A stretch of DNA of 64,000 nt, from NCBI GenBank assembly GCA_012845835.1, contig JABAKD010000002.1:2520501-2584500 (forward strand), in the 5' to 3' direction. This DNA comes from Undaria pinnatifida (lineage: Eukaryota > Sar > Phaeophyceae > Laminariales > Alariaceae). Of the stretch, positions 53,529 to 63,744 are shown one piece after another. A program made the translations under genes and the position numbers. Each line of letters begins with the position of its first letter. The stretch's first letter is position 1. Under the pieces are notes generated by a model that did no database searches, was not told the origin of the DNA, and saw only the letters and a list, made by a program, of their open reading frames with translations.

Positions 53529-54200
53529 AACAGACAATGCAGTTTCTATCCATCGGCGGCGTTATCGACGAAGACGCTGGCCTCATGGTTGAGATCAATC
53601 GACCGGCCCGACTCATGAGAGCATGCTACAAGCGGTACGGCCCTGAACTATAGGATATGACGAACGCCCGGCTCAGCCTGAAGCCCCGCCTGCTAGGCCG
53701 AGGTGGTTGAGACCCTGCTGTACCGTGTGTGACGTATGTAGACAATCAACGCGGCTCACTAACTATGTCGAGCTCCGAAAAGACGCACCTCGCAGTCCTC
53801 CGGCGAGTCCTTGGCTTCTAGCGTCGTGCCGACCGTATCAACCTCTCGTACGCCAAGGGCCTCAAGAATACACAATTTGAGAGCATTGAGAGCGATCCTC
53901 CGGAAACGGCTGCTTTTCTTTGCCGGGCTATGGTACGGCGAAAGGGGTGATTGTCAAGTTGGACGGTGTATGCGCAGATAGCCGATGGAAAAAAAACGGC
54001 ATCAGGTGGGCCACCGAACCATTGCCTGAGATCGCTGAGAGACGACCTCGCCGTTTTTGGATCTACGGAAGATTCCCCATGGAAGGCTGAAGTTGAAAAC
54101 GTGTCCGCCCAGCTAATAAGGTGTGCTTGCAAATGGTACCGAGGGATCCTCGAAGCAGCCAAACGGTTCATGGCCAGGTGGCACTTAGAGGTGGAAAATA
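53529..54200 (+). pseudogene. Degraded non-LTR retrotransposon reverse-transcriptase C-terminal part
   Basis: Fragments in different plus frames match the C-terminal part of a LINE-type reverse transcriptase common in algae, oomycetes and fungi: GGVIDEDAGLMVEINR, ACYKRYGPEL, then stops; AEVVETLLY; LSYAKGLKNTQFESIE; RAILRKRLLFFAGL; and SLRDDLAVFGSTED with KWYRGILEAAKRFMARWH. Several stops and at least two frame changes make it non-functional. The catalytic core upstream is absent and the 5' boundary abuts unassigned sequence. Family assignment rests on recall of the motif style, not on a search. Confidence 0.82.
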
Positions 54201-55541
54201 AGAGCTCGCGGCGCCTCGCAGCCGGATGCGTGACGCACAAAGCCGGAAGGGGGGTGGGGGGGGGTAGGGAAGCCACTGATGTTGGAGATAGCAAGAAGTG
54301 CACGACAGACAGGGTAGCAAGTACCAAGGCACCAGGCCGACTAAGAGGTAGAACATGTCTACGTAGCCTCAAGCTTCTGCGACTACCTTGTGATGTGTTG
54401 TTGCTCTTGTTGTTTGGAACGTTTGCCCCACCCCCCTCGGTTGTGCAGTGTCAGCCGATACTGCGGTAGTACCGCCGCCAGTATGCGGATTCTCGCTTAA
54501 ACGGTTGCCTCATTTCCCCTTTCATCCCATTTTCTCCTCCCTTCCTTCCCCCTTCTGCCTTCGCTTCTCTTATTTTAATTATGTTTCCGTTTTGCTTTTG
54601 CCCTTTCTGTTTTCCCTTTGTGAGCCCTTTGGAGGCTATTTGGGCGATCGTGTCGGTATGGACACCGCCACCGTTGAAAGATACAGTAAGTAGAGGACAG
54701 GCCAAGCAGCAATGCTCCAACCCTTTTTTAGATGCAGTCGGGGCTCAGTTTAGGTTTTGCTCCGATGCCGTGTGGGTGGTGTCGTCTGCTGTGCTGCCGC
54801 GTGGTTGCTTGCTTAGTTGTTCGGCTTTGTTTTCGCCTTCGGCACGGCGTCGGCGATGACGGTATTGTCACCACTTGCCGGTAGCTAGTCTGTCAGAAGA
54901 AGTGCACAGGTGACATGCGGCAATGCTCGTACTCCTACAGCAGTAGGGTCGTTCGAAACCCACTGTGGTTGCTGCCCCCGACGTGGTTGGTTGGATGGCT
55001 TCATCTTCTTTGTTGCTCGCTGCTGGCTCTCTGTTGTGCTTTGTCTTCCGTTTTTCTCGTGCCGTCCTGTTTCCTCTTGCTTAATTATTTGTTTCTAATG
55101 TTTTTCCCTTTTCGTATTTTTGTTCATCTTTTACCTTTTTTTTTGTTTTGCTGCTGCTGCAATTAGTCTGGTGTGCTGGCTTGCACGGGTTTGCTTTTTT
55201 CCCCCGTTCTCATTTGTGCGATTGGCATTGCATGCCCAAATTACCTAGCTGCATTTGACACGTGTATTTCTGTCTCGCAGTTCGTGAGCACAGAGCCCGT
55301 CTCTCTATAGGGCGTCAACACGGACACTGGTTTCTGCTGGATGTAGATGGGTAGATGGGTGGAAAGGTGAGAATAATGTGACGAGCACACACGTTCTCCT
55401 ATTCATGGTATATTATCATATGATACCACTGATATCTCCTATCGTCATCGATCACACCATAATAATAATGGTATTCCTCAGCTCCAGAGTGACTGGAGCC
55501 TGTCCTGTGACCACGGACTTGATTATGCGAGTTAATGTGAG

Positions 55542-55574
<33 letters not shown>

Positions 55575-55590
55575 ATCATAACATCATCGT
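54201..55590. other. No recognised gene; C/T-rich blocks
   Basis: 54500-54640 and 55010-55150 are strongly pyrimidine-rich on the plus strand. A K-family hairpin (CTCCAGAGTGACTGGAG) at 55482-55498 is followed by an AAC run (55540-55572). Confidence 0.4.
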
Positions 55591-56008
55591 GCACATTCAA
55601 ATGTCATTTGATGATCGTGGCGCGCTCGTTCTTCGTTTCCCCTCTCCCCTCCTCTCCCCGCCCCCCCCCCATCCACCCCGGTCCCCCTCCCCCCTTCCCT
55701 TTCCCTCCCCTGCCTCCCTTCCCCTTCTCGTTCTTCTCACCCTATTTCCGTTCGCCCTGCCACCCGGGGGCTGAGATGACGTCAGCGAATGAGAGCTAGA
55801 ATCACGACATTCCGTCTTCACAACACATATTAGATGTGTATGCCGTAGACGCTGTAAGCTCAACAACACTGACAATGCCACCCACCACTACCTCCACCAA
55901 CACCACCAACACCACCAACACCACCACCACCACCACCACCACGAGAACCACGACCAAAACGCTCTTTAACAGTGTACCCTAAGACCCTTTTCATACAGTC
56001 GGACTTGT

Positions 56009-56150
56009 CAGTCGAAAACGGCCGTTTTCGACTGAAGCCCAAATCGGGCTTTCTTACACAGTCGAAAAAGAGCTCTTTCGACTAAACTTTTTTCGACTGA
56101 GTTCTCCGACTGGGGGATCCAGTCGAAAAACTTGACTTTTTCGACTGGAT
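56009..56150. other. Three consecutive hairpins sharing AGTCGAAAA arms
   Basis: First: perfect 26-bp palindrome, half-site CAGTCGAAAACGG (56009-56034). Second: AGTCGAAA...TTTCGACT around AGAGCTCT (56060-56083). Third: arms ATCCAGTCGAAAAA and TTTTTCGACTGGAT around CTTGAC (56117-56150). Further AGTCGGA and TTCGACTGA pieces lie between them. Confidence 0.9.
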
Positions 56151-56510
56151 CTGTCAGTCCAGAAGATCAGCCGAAAAACTTTTACTCCTGTTTTTAGAAC
56201 CCATCGCGTCCCACCACAAAACACCCACCCACATGCCCACACACCCATACCAGGTACCACATAGCAGTATCATACAACAGCGCCGACGCTGCCTTGGCTA
56301 TCACTGCTGTTGCTTCTCGCCGCAAGTCAGCGTGCCGCGCTCCTAGCTCCGCTCGCCAGCAGCGTGTATCACACGACAGCAGTAGCGCGCGTTATCGATG
56401 CCGTTTTGCCAACAACGGCTACGCCTGCTGTAGCTTTGGCGGCTCTCGGCTGAGTGCAACGCCACGAACGTAAAAACCAGGCGCCTCTAATATCAGTACT
56501 ATTAATGGTA

Positions 56511-56808
56511 CTTTTTTTTCACACTTGTACTTTTCAGCTTCTGGACAAGCCGTGGTCACAGGTGTCGTCTCTTCTTCCCCCCGGTTCTTGCCTTCACTTT
56601 TCATCGCGCATAGAGTTCAGCAATTCTACCGCTCGTCGATTTTTCATTGAGTGTTGCTAACTCACGCTCTCGCGTTTTCCACAGGTCAATTCGTGCTCAA
56701 GAAAAAGTCCCCACGAATTTATACGAGTATGCGCTCGGGGGCATTCGAGCTCACGAAACTGACCTCTACCAGGCTCGAGGATATCCTGAGACGCCACCGG
56801 GACGACCG
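56511..56808 (-). mobile_element. tRNA-like SINE copy, near full length
   Basis: Tail CAGCTTCTGGACAAGCCGTG at the left; the head on the minus strand has CCCGGTGGCGTCTCAGG and GTGAGCTCGAATGCCCCC. A T-run (A-tail complement) at 56511-56519. Confidence 0.88.
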
Positions 56809-56879
56809 GGTAGTACTCGGGTAGTACTGCAACCCCCCAGCCCCCCCTCCCCCGCCCCCCGCCCATTAGTTTCCCCCAC

Positions 56880-57740
56880 TTTTCCCCCGTCCTCCGCCTA
56901 CTAGCTCTCTCACCCTGTGTTGGATTATGTCCCAGTCAACGCTGATACTTGAAGCATCAATACAAATACTGCTAGCTAGTCAGTGCTACCATCAATACTC
57001 ATGCTGCCCCCCCCCCCCCCCCCCCCGCCCTCCGCCTACTATCTCTCCCATGAATCTGATTGGATGGGGGCATCGGCAGCAGCCAATCAGCGGAGTAAAG
57101 AACAACAGAACAAAATGTGTTTCGTGTGCGTGGCCGCTATATCTGGCTGCTGAGATCCAAAACTAACCGATACTTATGCTGCGACCCCCAACCCCCCCCC
57201 TGCCCTTCGCCTACTCTCTCCCACCCCTCTTCTGTGGATTGCCTTAATCTCCCCTGTTGAATTTGATTGAATGGCCGCTTCGACGGCAGCCAAATAGCAG
57301 ACTCGCTAGCAATAAATCAACAACTGGGAATTTGTTTGGTCGCTATATCTGGCCATTGAGACCCAAAACCAACCAATACTGGTTCTGTAACTCCCCCCCC
57401 CTCCGCTTACTATCTCTCCCCCATTTTTTGGGTTGCATTTGATTGGACCGGGGCTTCGACGGTAGCCAATCAGGGGGCTCGCTAACAATAAATCATAAAC
57501 TTATGATTGCTTGCGGTTGCTAGGCCTGGCTGCTGAGATCAAACACCAACCTATACCATTTCGGCGACCCCCCCCCCCCCCCCCCCCCACGCGCGCGCTC
57601 CCTCCGCCATTTCTCCCCCCCCTTCTTTGGTTGAATTTGATTGGATGGGGACTTTCACGGCAGCCCGCTAGCAGTAACACAAGAGCTTCTCGTTAGGACG
57701 CTATACCGAGCTGCTAAGCTCCAAAGCTGGCCAAAAAAAT
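56880..57740. repeat. Tandem array of ~140-200-bp units carrying CCAAT pairs
   Basis: Units contain C-runs, CCGCCTACTATCTCTCCC, TTTGATTGGATGGGG, TTCGACGGCAGCCAATCAG and CGCTATATCTGGCTGCTGAG. Pairs of inverted ATTGG/CCAAT boxes are near 57058-57091, 57262-57298, 57437-57474 and 57636-57670, the second and fourth decayed. Confidence 0.85.
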
Positions 57741-57760
57741 TGTAGCATCTGCTGGGCACG

Positions 57761-57893
57761 ATGCTGCGGAGGTTGGTGCTCCGCTTTAGCGAAGAGGGGA
57801 TCGGGGGGGGGAGCGCCACGAGCGTGGTCAAGTCGGGAATTTCCAAGCAGGCCGTGGAGGCAATCGGCTTGGATTCGGATCACGAGGAGGTAT
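57761..57893 (+). CDS. Possible orphan exon of an unrecognised gene
   Basis: An open stretch starting at an ATG encodes MLRRLVLRFSEEG, a short Gly-rich turn, then SGISKQAVEAIGLDSD and HEE, and stops right after a good donor-like GAG|GTATGA. Codons are GC-rich at the third position, like the myosin exons and unlike the flanks. No family recognised and no partner exon found. It could also be a chance frame of 44 codons. Confidence 0.3.
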
Positions 57894-58865
57894 GATAAGA
57901 TATGACTGTTGTTGTTGTTCTCACATCTACCTTTGTGAGGAGCCATTGATACCGGCCGAAAGGCGACAAGCAGCGCGATCTAATCAATCGTCCTAGGAAA
58001 AGCTTGAGGCAACAATCTGACTGTCGTCATGCCTCACGCTTGCGCTCAAATATAGCTTGTTGCGTTGCCGTTCGAACGCACCTCCTACACCAGCAGCTAT
58101 TAATGAGATCACTTCATGTGGCCAATACCGTAATCGTCAGCTTTTTTCGTCAAATTTTGCGTCTCAAGTCCCCAAGAGGCTCACTTGCAGAACTGCTCCC
58201 ACGTTTGGAGGTACAAACGACTCGGGAATTGTGTAGATGCGCGTTTTTGTTTTTTTGCAGTTCTAACGGTTTCAGAACTGGGTCCACGATTTTAGATATA
58301 CAGATTGTCTGGGAGTTGAAGTGAGACATGTTTTGTAGTTTCACCGCACATCGGCGTTTGATACGTGTCGTCTGTGAATTTGACTTGGTTGGGGAAATAA
58401 TGGTGCCACCACTCGTGGCGACGGCAGTGCAAGCTAGGGCGGCCTCAGGTGGCCGTGTTTGCGGTGGTGTTGGTGGTGTTGGTGATGTTGGTGGTGGTGG
58501 AGTTGGTGTTGACGGTGTTGGTGTTGGTGTTGGTGTTGGTGTTGGTGATGTTGTGAATTGTAGAGCATTTTTGAGGCGGTTGCCTTGAGAAGGCGGTTTG
58601 CCTCGGCGACTTTTTCATGACTTGAATGCCTCTAAACCTTTTTTGTTACCTCAATGCTTACCCTAGCTGGCAATGTGTCTCTTCTTAGCTCCCCCCAAAC
58701 CCCGATTTCAAAGAGTTCGCACGTATTGCGGAACATTTGTAAGTTAGTACCGTACTAGTGAACATTTAACTGGATTCGTATCACGCTCCAAGTTGCGAGC
58801 TATTAATATTAATAATTAACTATGTACGGCAGTACAGCTGCTGCTGTGTCGCGACATCGAGGATT

Positions 58866-58965
58866 CTATCGGAACCTCTTCTTTGCAAGCTGTGTGATAC
58901 TTCGATCGCCCGTGTTACGGGTTGTGTATGTCCTCATGGAGGATATGGGTTGGCGACTCCAGACG
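58866..58965 (+). mobile_element. Family H 5' half
   Basis: TTCTTTGCAAGCTGTGTGAT, TCGATCGCCCGTGTTACGGG and GATATGGGTTGGCGACTCC, then a family N segment takes over at the ACTCC point. Confidence 0.8.
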
Positions 58966-59350
58966 CGTGCCACGATAGAGGCATATGGTATACCTATTTT
59001 TGGCTGAAACGGTTTCTGAGTGGTGGGTCTCCTCAACCCAAAATCGCCGGAAAAAAAAATGCCGATTGGACATTTTTTTTTTGTTGCCGTGATTCTCGTT
59101 GTGTACCTAGGCCTTGGGACTTTGGTGGTTGTCCATCCAGTGGCAGTTTTTTTCCGTCTCCCAATAAGTTTTTGGGTCAAGAATGGCCTTAAGTTCCTAA
59201 AGGGAGAGGAACCTCCGAAAAAAATGTGGCGCGAACCTCTATCGTAGAACCCGTCTCCCCTTGACCCCTCTAGAGCCCCCGAACCTCTCCCTATACCAAA
59301 TTTAAGTAATTTGTCCCCAAAACGGGTTTCCAGTTGTAAAGAGGTCAACA
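58966..59350. repeat. Family N and T sequence inserted between H halves
   Basis: ACGCGTGCCACGATAGAGGC, GATTCTCGTTGTGTACCTAG, then a T unit ending TTCCAGTTGTAAAG. Confidence 0.75.
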
Positions 59351-59570
59351 CTAGCTAGCACCAGGGTCAGCAGGGCGATACGAAGACGTTCGATCTCGGA
59401 TGACTTTAGAAATCTGTGCACGGAAACGATAAACCCGGTTGGAGGGGGACAAGCTGTGACGACTCTGTTGAACGCACCAGCTTATTATACTAAAAATAAA
59501 AAAATACACTCCAGCTGTGAGATCGAAGAAACTCATCTTTGCAAGCTGTGTGTGATACTTCGATATATGT
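59351..59570 (+). mobile_element. Family H 3' half followed by an H 5' half
   Basis: AGCACCAGGGTCAGCAGGGC to GGAGGGGGACAAGCTG, then AAATACACTCCAGCTGTGAG to GCAAGCTGTGTGTGATAC. Confidence 0.8.
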
Positions 59571-59607
59571 AGTCTTATCACCGGTTGGTTTACGTCATAT
59601 GATACAG

Positions 59608-59911
59608 GCATATGATCGCCCCGGTGGCGTATCAGATTATGTTCGAGCCTGGTATAGGTCAGTTTCGTGAGTTCGAGTCCTCCCGAGTGCAAACTCGTGT
59701 AAATTTGTAGGGACCTTTTCTTGTGCACAAATTGACTCGCGGGAAGCTCGAGAGCGTGAGTTTAGCAGCACTCGATGAAAATCGACGAGCAGTGGGATTG
59801 CTGTACCCTATGCGCGATAAAATTTGAAGGAAATAACCTGGGGGGAGAAGGGAAGACACCTATGACCGCGGCTTGTCCAGAAGCTGGACAGTGGAAGTGT
59901 GAAAAAAAATT
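59608..59911 (+). mobile_element. tRNA-like SINE, full length
   Basis: CCCCGGTGGCGTATCAG, GTGAGTTCGAGTCCTCCC, body, tail CAGAAGCTGGACAGTGG, then an A-run. Nearly collinear with the 48.90-kb copy. Confidence 0.88.
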
Positions 59912-60184
59912 ATGCAGGTATTAGTCTAATAGTTAAGTTTTGCGTTGTGCTAATATACCACATCTACGCTGCACTACGTATTGAGGTACTAATTGGACTG
60001 TACGATGCCGGTACCACGCTGCAAGATGCAAACAATTAGTTTTGTTGTGATTCAAGCTGTTGAGTTTTGCGTTGTATTCTCTGTGTTGCTGTTGTTGTTG
60101 TTCTCACGTCAACTACTTGCCACAGTTTGGGTCTGCGGTCACAGCACATGCTCCAGTTGCTCTGGAGTCTGGAGTCGGAAAGCA

Positions 60185-60425
60185 CCTCTGGCTGATTCTA
60201 CGATAGCCCCCCCCAAAACCAGCGATTTTCTTTCAAGTTAACGAGCGTTTCATGGCTGCTCGACACGAGGAAGGGCGCAATCCCCGTACATGCTCTTGTT
60301 TGCAAAGGAAGGACTATCGAACCATGACGTCGGGGTGACCAGGGGCAACGTACGACCCGGGAGGTGGTTTCAAAACCGTCGATTTCGCCGAAGAAAAGTT
60401 GGGGGGCTACCGTGGAACGACTCCT
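60185..60425 (+). repeat. Family Q copy
   Basis: ACGATAGCCCCCCCC, CCAGCGATTTTCTTTC, TCATGGCTGCTCGACACGAG and CCATGACGTCGGGGTGACC. Confidence 0.6.
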
Positions 60426-60990
60426 CTCAGGAAACCAAGAACAAAGTTATACACATGAGCGATTTATGAGATGGTTATACCCACACCGCGCTACCGCAGT
60501 ACTGAGTATTGAAGAAGCACGACTGAACTGCTGTGTCGGAGGAACCAACGGTTTGGCCGGTCACAACGGTATTTGCATGACAGTATAGCACAGGACCCCA
60601 ATAAGAAACAGGGTAGCAAGTTATAAGAAAGCCAAGCTTAAGTGTGAAGGAGGATGATGAATTCGGGAGCCTTGCATTGAAGTTAGTGTAGAACGTAGAA
60701 CGCACTCTTATTTTTATCAAATAAAAAAAAAGTAATACGGACTAAATACAACGATGGTTGCGATCGCATCAAAAGTGTAGGAAGAACGTGCAGCAGCAGC
60801 AGCAGCAGCAACAACAGCAGTACGAATATGGCCATGCTGCACGAGTGTCGAACAGCTCCTGGCATTGTCATTGCCGAGCTCGGACACATCCCCCATATCG
60901 TTTCCCCCAGCAGCCCGAACTTCTAGAAGTGATGGATGCCGTGATGGTCGCTTTTTTTCGTCGGTTACCAAGCAGCTTTTTGTGCTCTGA
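60426..60990. other. No recognised feature
   Basis: Contains a short CAG/CAA run (60790-60822) and a TGGTCGCTTTTTTTCGT stretch. Nothing coding assigned. Confidence 0.4.
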
Positions 60991-60994
60991 GGAA

Positions 60995-61260
60995 GGTTAA
61001 GGCAGGGGCTTCAGTTTTGGGGCCTTCTTTTGCAGGCGGCTCGGGGTTACTCGCGCGACAGACCCCTCTGCTCCTAGCGGTCTGAACACGTTTACAACTG
61101 AAAACTCTTTTTTTTTCTTGAATGAAATTCCTTGAATTTGGTATAGGGAGGGATTTGCGGGCTCCGAAGGGGTTGATTAAGCTTTCGTGCTGCTATAGTG
61201 TTTAGCGATATGGAACCTCGACGGAATGGTAAGCAACGCTGCGCCAAACTAATGGCCTAA
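60995..61260 (+). repeat. Family U copy 4 with inserted family T unit
   Basis: GGGGTTACTCGCGCGACAGA with flanks TGCAGGCGGCTC and CCCTCTGCTCCTAGCGGTC. An inverted T unit (about 61085-61180) interrupts it, after which U resumes with GCGATATGGAACC..GGAATGGTAAGCAACGCTGCGCC. Confidence 0.75.
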
Positions 61261-61364
61261 AGGGCTTTTGTCCGTGTGGTACGTATTAACAATTGCGTAT
61301 TAATAGTCACTCGTGCGAGCGGTGAAAACTGGTGGTGAAATAGGGGTGTTAACACCTTCCCGTA

Positions 61365-61608
61365 CTTTTTTTTTTTTTTTTAATTTTTTTTTTTGTTCAC
61401 ACGCATCTACTTTCCAGCTTCTGGACAAGCCGTGATCACAGGTGTCGTCCCTTTTCCCCCCGGGTTCTTGCCTTCAATTTTTTATCGCGCATAGGGTTCA
61501 GCAATCCCACTGCTCGTCGCTTTTTCATGGAGTGTATTGCTAAGTTACGCTCTAGTGCTTTCCGCAGGTCAAATTGTGCACAAGAAAAAGTCCCCACGAA
61601 TGTATACC
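61365..61608 (-). mobile_element. tRNA-like SINE, head missing
   Basis: CCAGCTTCTGGACAAGCCGT to TCCCCACGAATGTATACCCG. The tRNA-like head is replaced by family G sequence from about 61608. Confidence 0.85.
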
Positions 61609-61905
61609 CGTTGCTGTCTCTGGAGTGGCCACACCAGAAAACCAAGTAACTCATTGGTTGCTGTCCTCCATAAGCAAGAATGTAGGCACAAGGTGCCGAA
61701 GTCCGTCTTACGAGCGGTTCTTGGGAGGATGCAGTTCACCCTTCATGCGACTCGCCGAACACCTCACTGCGCCTCGCGCTTGGTGCAAGCAGTGTCTGCC
61801 TGGTTGGTGAAAACCCGACGTACTCCGTCCCGGCATGGTAGACATGCGAAGGTCTATGGTCGTAAGACTACGGCCAAGCACAGACTGAGTACACCCCTAC
61901 CCCCC
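61608..61905 (+). repeat. Family G element, fullest copy
   Basis: TTGCTGTCTCTGGAGTGGCC, GTCCGTCTTACGAGCGGTTC, TGCGACTCGCCGAACACCTC, GGTTGGTGAAAACCCGACG and TGGTCGTAAGACTACGGCC, ending near a C-run. Confidence 0.85.
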
Positions 61906-61957
61906 TCTTATTACCACCGTACCCTTGGTGAACAGTAGTAGCACCTATCAATACTTG

Positions 61958-62195
61958 AGGATAAAAATACACTCCAGCTGTGAGATCGAAGATTTTGTCG
62001 AAACTCATCTTCGCAAGCTGTGTGTGATTCTCCGATCACGTGTATCACTGGGTGTGTGTCCTCATTAAGGGTATAGGTCGGCGACTCCCCTTGGAACTGC
62101 AGTGTAGCTTGTACCAGGGTCAACAGGGCGATGTTAGTCAGTCTGTGCGCGGAAACTAAATGAAACCCATTTTTGAGGGGGACAAGTACCTATCA
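61958..62195 (+). mobile_element. Complete family H element
   Basis: Runs uninterrupted from AAATACACTCCAGCTGTGAG through AGGTCGGCGACTCCCCTTGG to TTTTTGAGGGGGACAAG. Defines the unit of about 240 bp. No coding capacity. Confidence 0.9.
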
Positions 62196-62847
62196 AAATG
62201 TGTAGCACCGATCTTTTTTCCTATATATACACCGTATTGTTGAACCTGTGGGGTAGTCAGAGGGAAAAATTGACGGATTAACGCGACGATTGCAGCGTCC
62301 TTCGCACGAAGCAACTAATCATATTTATCATATTTTTTTTTCGTAGCTGACGGATTTTTCTTTTTTTTTCCAGTCGAACTCCAATGCAAGTACCTGTAAG
62401 ACCACGCGCACAGCTGGCGCTGCTGTGTGCTGCATGCTCGCACCATGATACAAACGTGCCCCAGGTACGAGTTTGTACTTTGTTTTATCGCTGTATCACA
62501 GAGTATATCATACAATATATAATACCTGGTATGATATATCACACCTACCTGGTAGGTATTATACAATGCGCCCCCCAAAACAAAGGGTATACTTATACCA
62601 GGTCGTACCGTACCTATTTATTTACGTATCCGTCGTGTCTTTGTTGCTCTCCCGAGTGCAACTTCAACCTCACACGCACTTGCTTATCAAGTACTCAGAT
62701 ATCCCCGGATCAACACGCCTTCCGTATACTAAGATTCAATACCGTTGCACGAACCCCAGATTTCCTGCGTCCGTTGTTCTACGTTGGAGTCCAAGCCCTT
62801 TTGGAATTTCGAAGAAAAATGGCGCCGACCTGTATTGTAAAACATTT

Positions 62848-63165
62848 TAGAAATACACTCCAGCTGTGAGATCAAACAGTTCGTCGAAACTCGTTGCAAG
62901 CTGGGTGTGGTGTATACTCCGATCGCGTGTTTTTATTTTTTATTTTTTTTATTTTTATCCTCCGGCGGATGGGGAAAAATAAAGCTTTAGCTCACCACAC
63001 TTTCACGTATTTTCATACGCGTCGTGTGTCGATTTAACTCAGTTGCTTTCGCAGCCCAACGCTAGCTGGCGCACCCTTCGGGTCCCATTGTAGGTATACC
63101 GTAAGCTGTCCCTATCAGTGGTCTTCGTTACAACCCCGGCAGCGCAAGCTGCCGTTGTATACGGG
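62848..63165 (+). mobile_element. Family H 5' half joined to family I
   Basis: H 5' half (62850-62925), A/T-rich linker, then a near-complete I element (62948-63155) nearly identical to 22.91-23.11 kb. Confidence 0.85.
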
Positions 63166-63744
63166 TGCGTGTGTATGTCGACCCGGCCTGTCCCCTGAGG
63201 GTCAGTTTCGGTGTATTACTGTGTGTGTGTCTTCGTAGAGGATAAAGGTCGGCGTAAATCGTTTACAGCTTGCAAATGTGAGTTTTGATCAAAATCCAGC
63301 GAATGAGCCAGTCTATCACACCTTGAACCTGTCTCGCTGACGATGGTTCTGCCTTCTCTGCGTGCTTGGCTTGCTAGTCAGCATCCAGACAGACTGATCA
63401 AAGGTTCCCTTTGCTATCGTACTAGGACAGGTACAAGTAACCACCCGCGTTGATCTCATTGGTCAACGTGCGATAACCCCGAACTTTTTCCGTACATACA
63501 AAACCCTTCTTTTCTCGTGCCTCGATCGTAACAATACGCTTTTTGGTTTTTGGTCGATCTCCCCGCTGAAGTGTATTTTTTCTTTGAAAAATTATATATA
63601 TATATGTACCTGGTACGGTGTATCATAGAGCTGCGATTAAACGCCATCTTTCCTTTTCTTCGAGAAAATGGTTGACATAGCCTCACACTCTAAATACTCA
63701 CACATATATAGTACCAGTAGTACCAGGTATATAATATTATAAAA

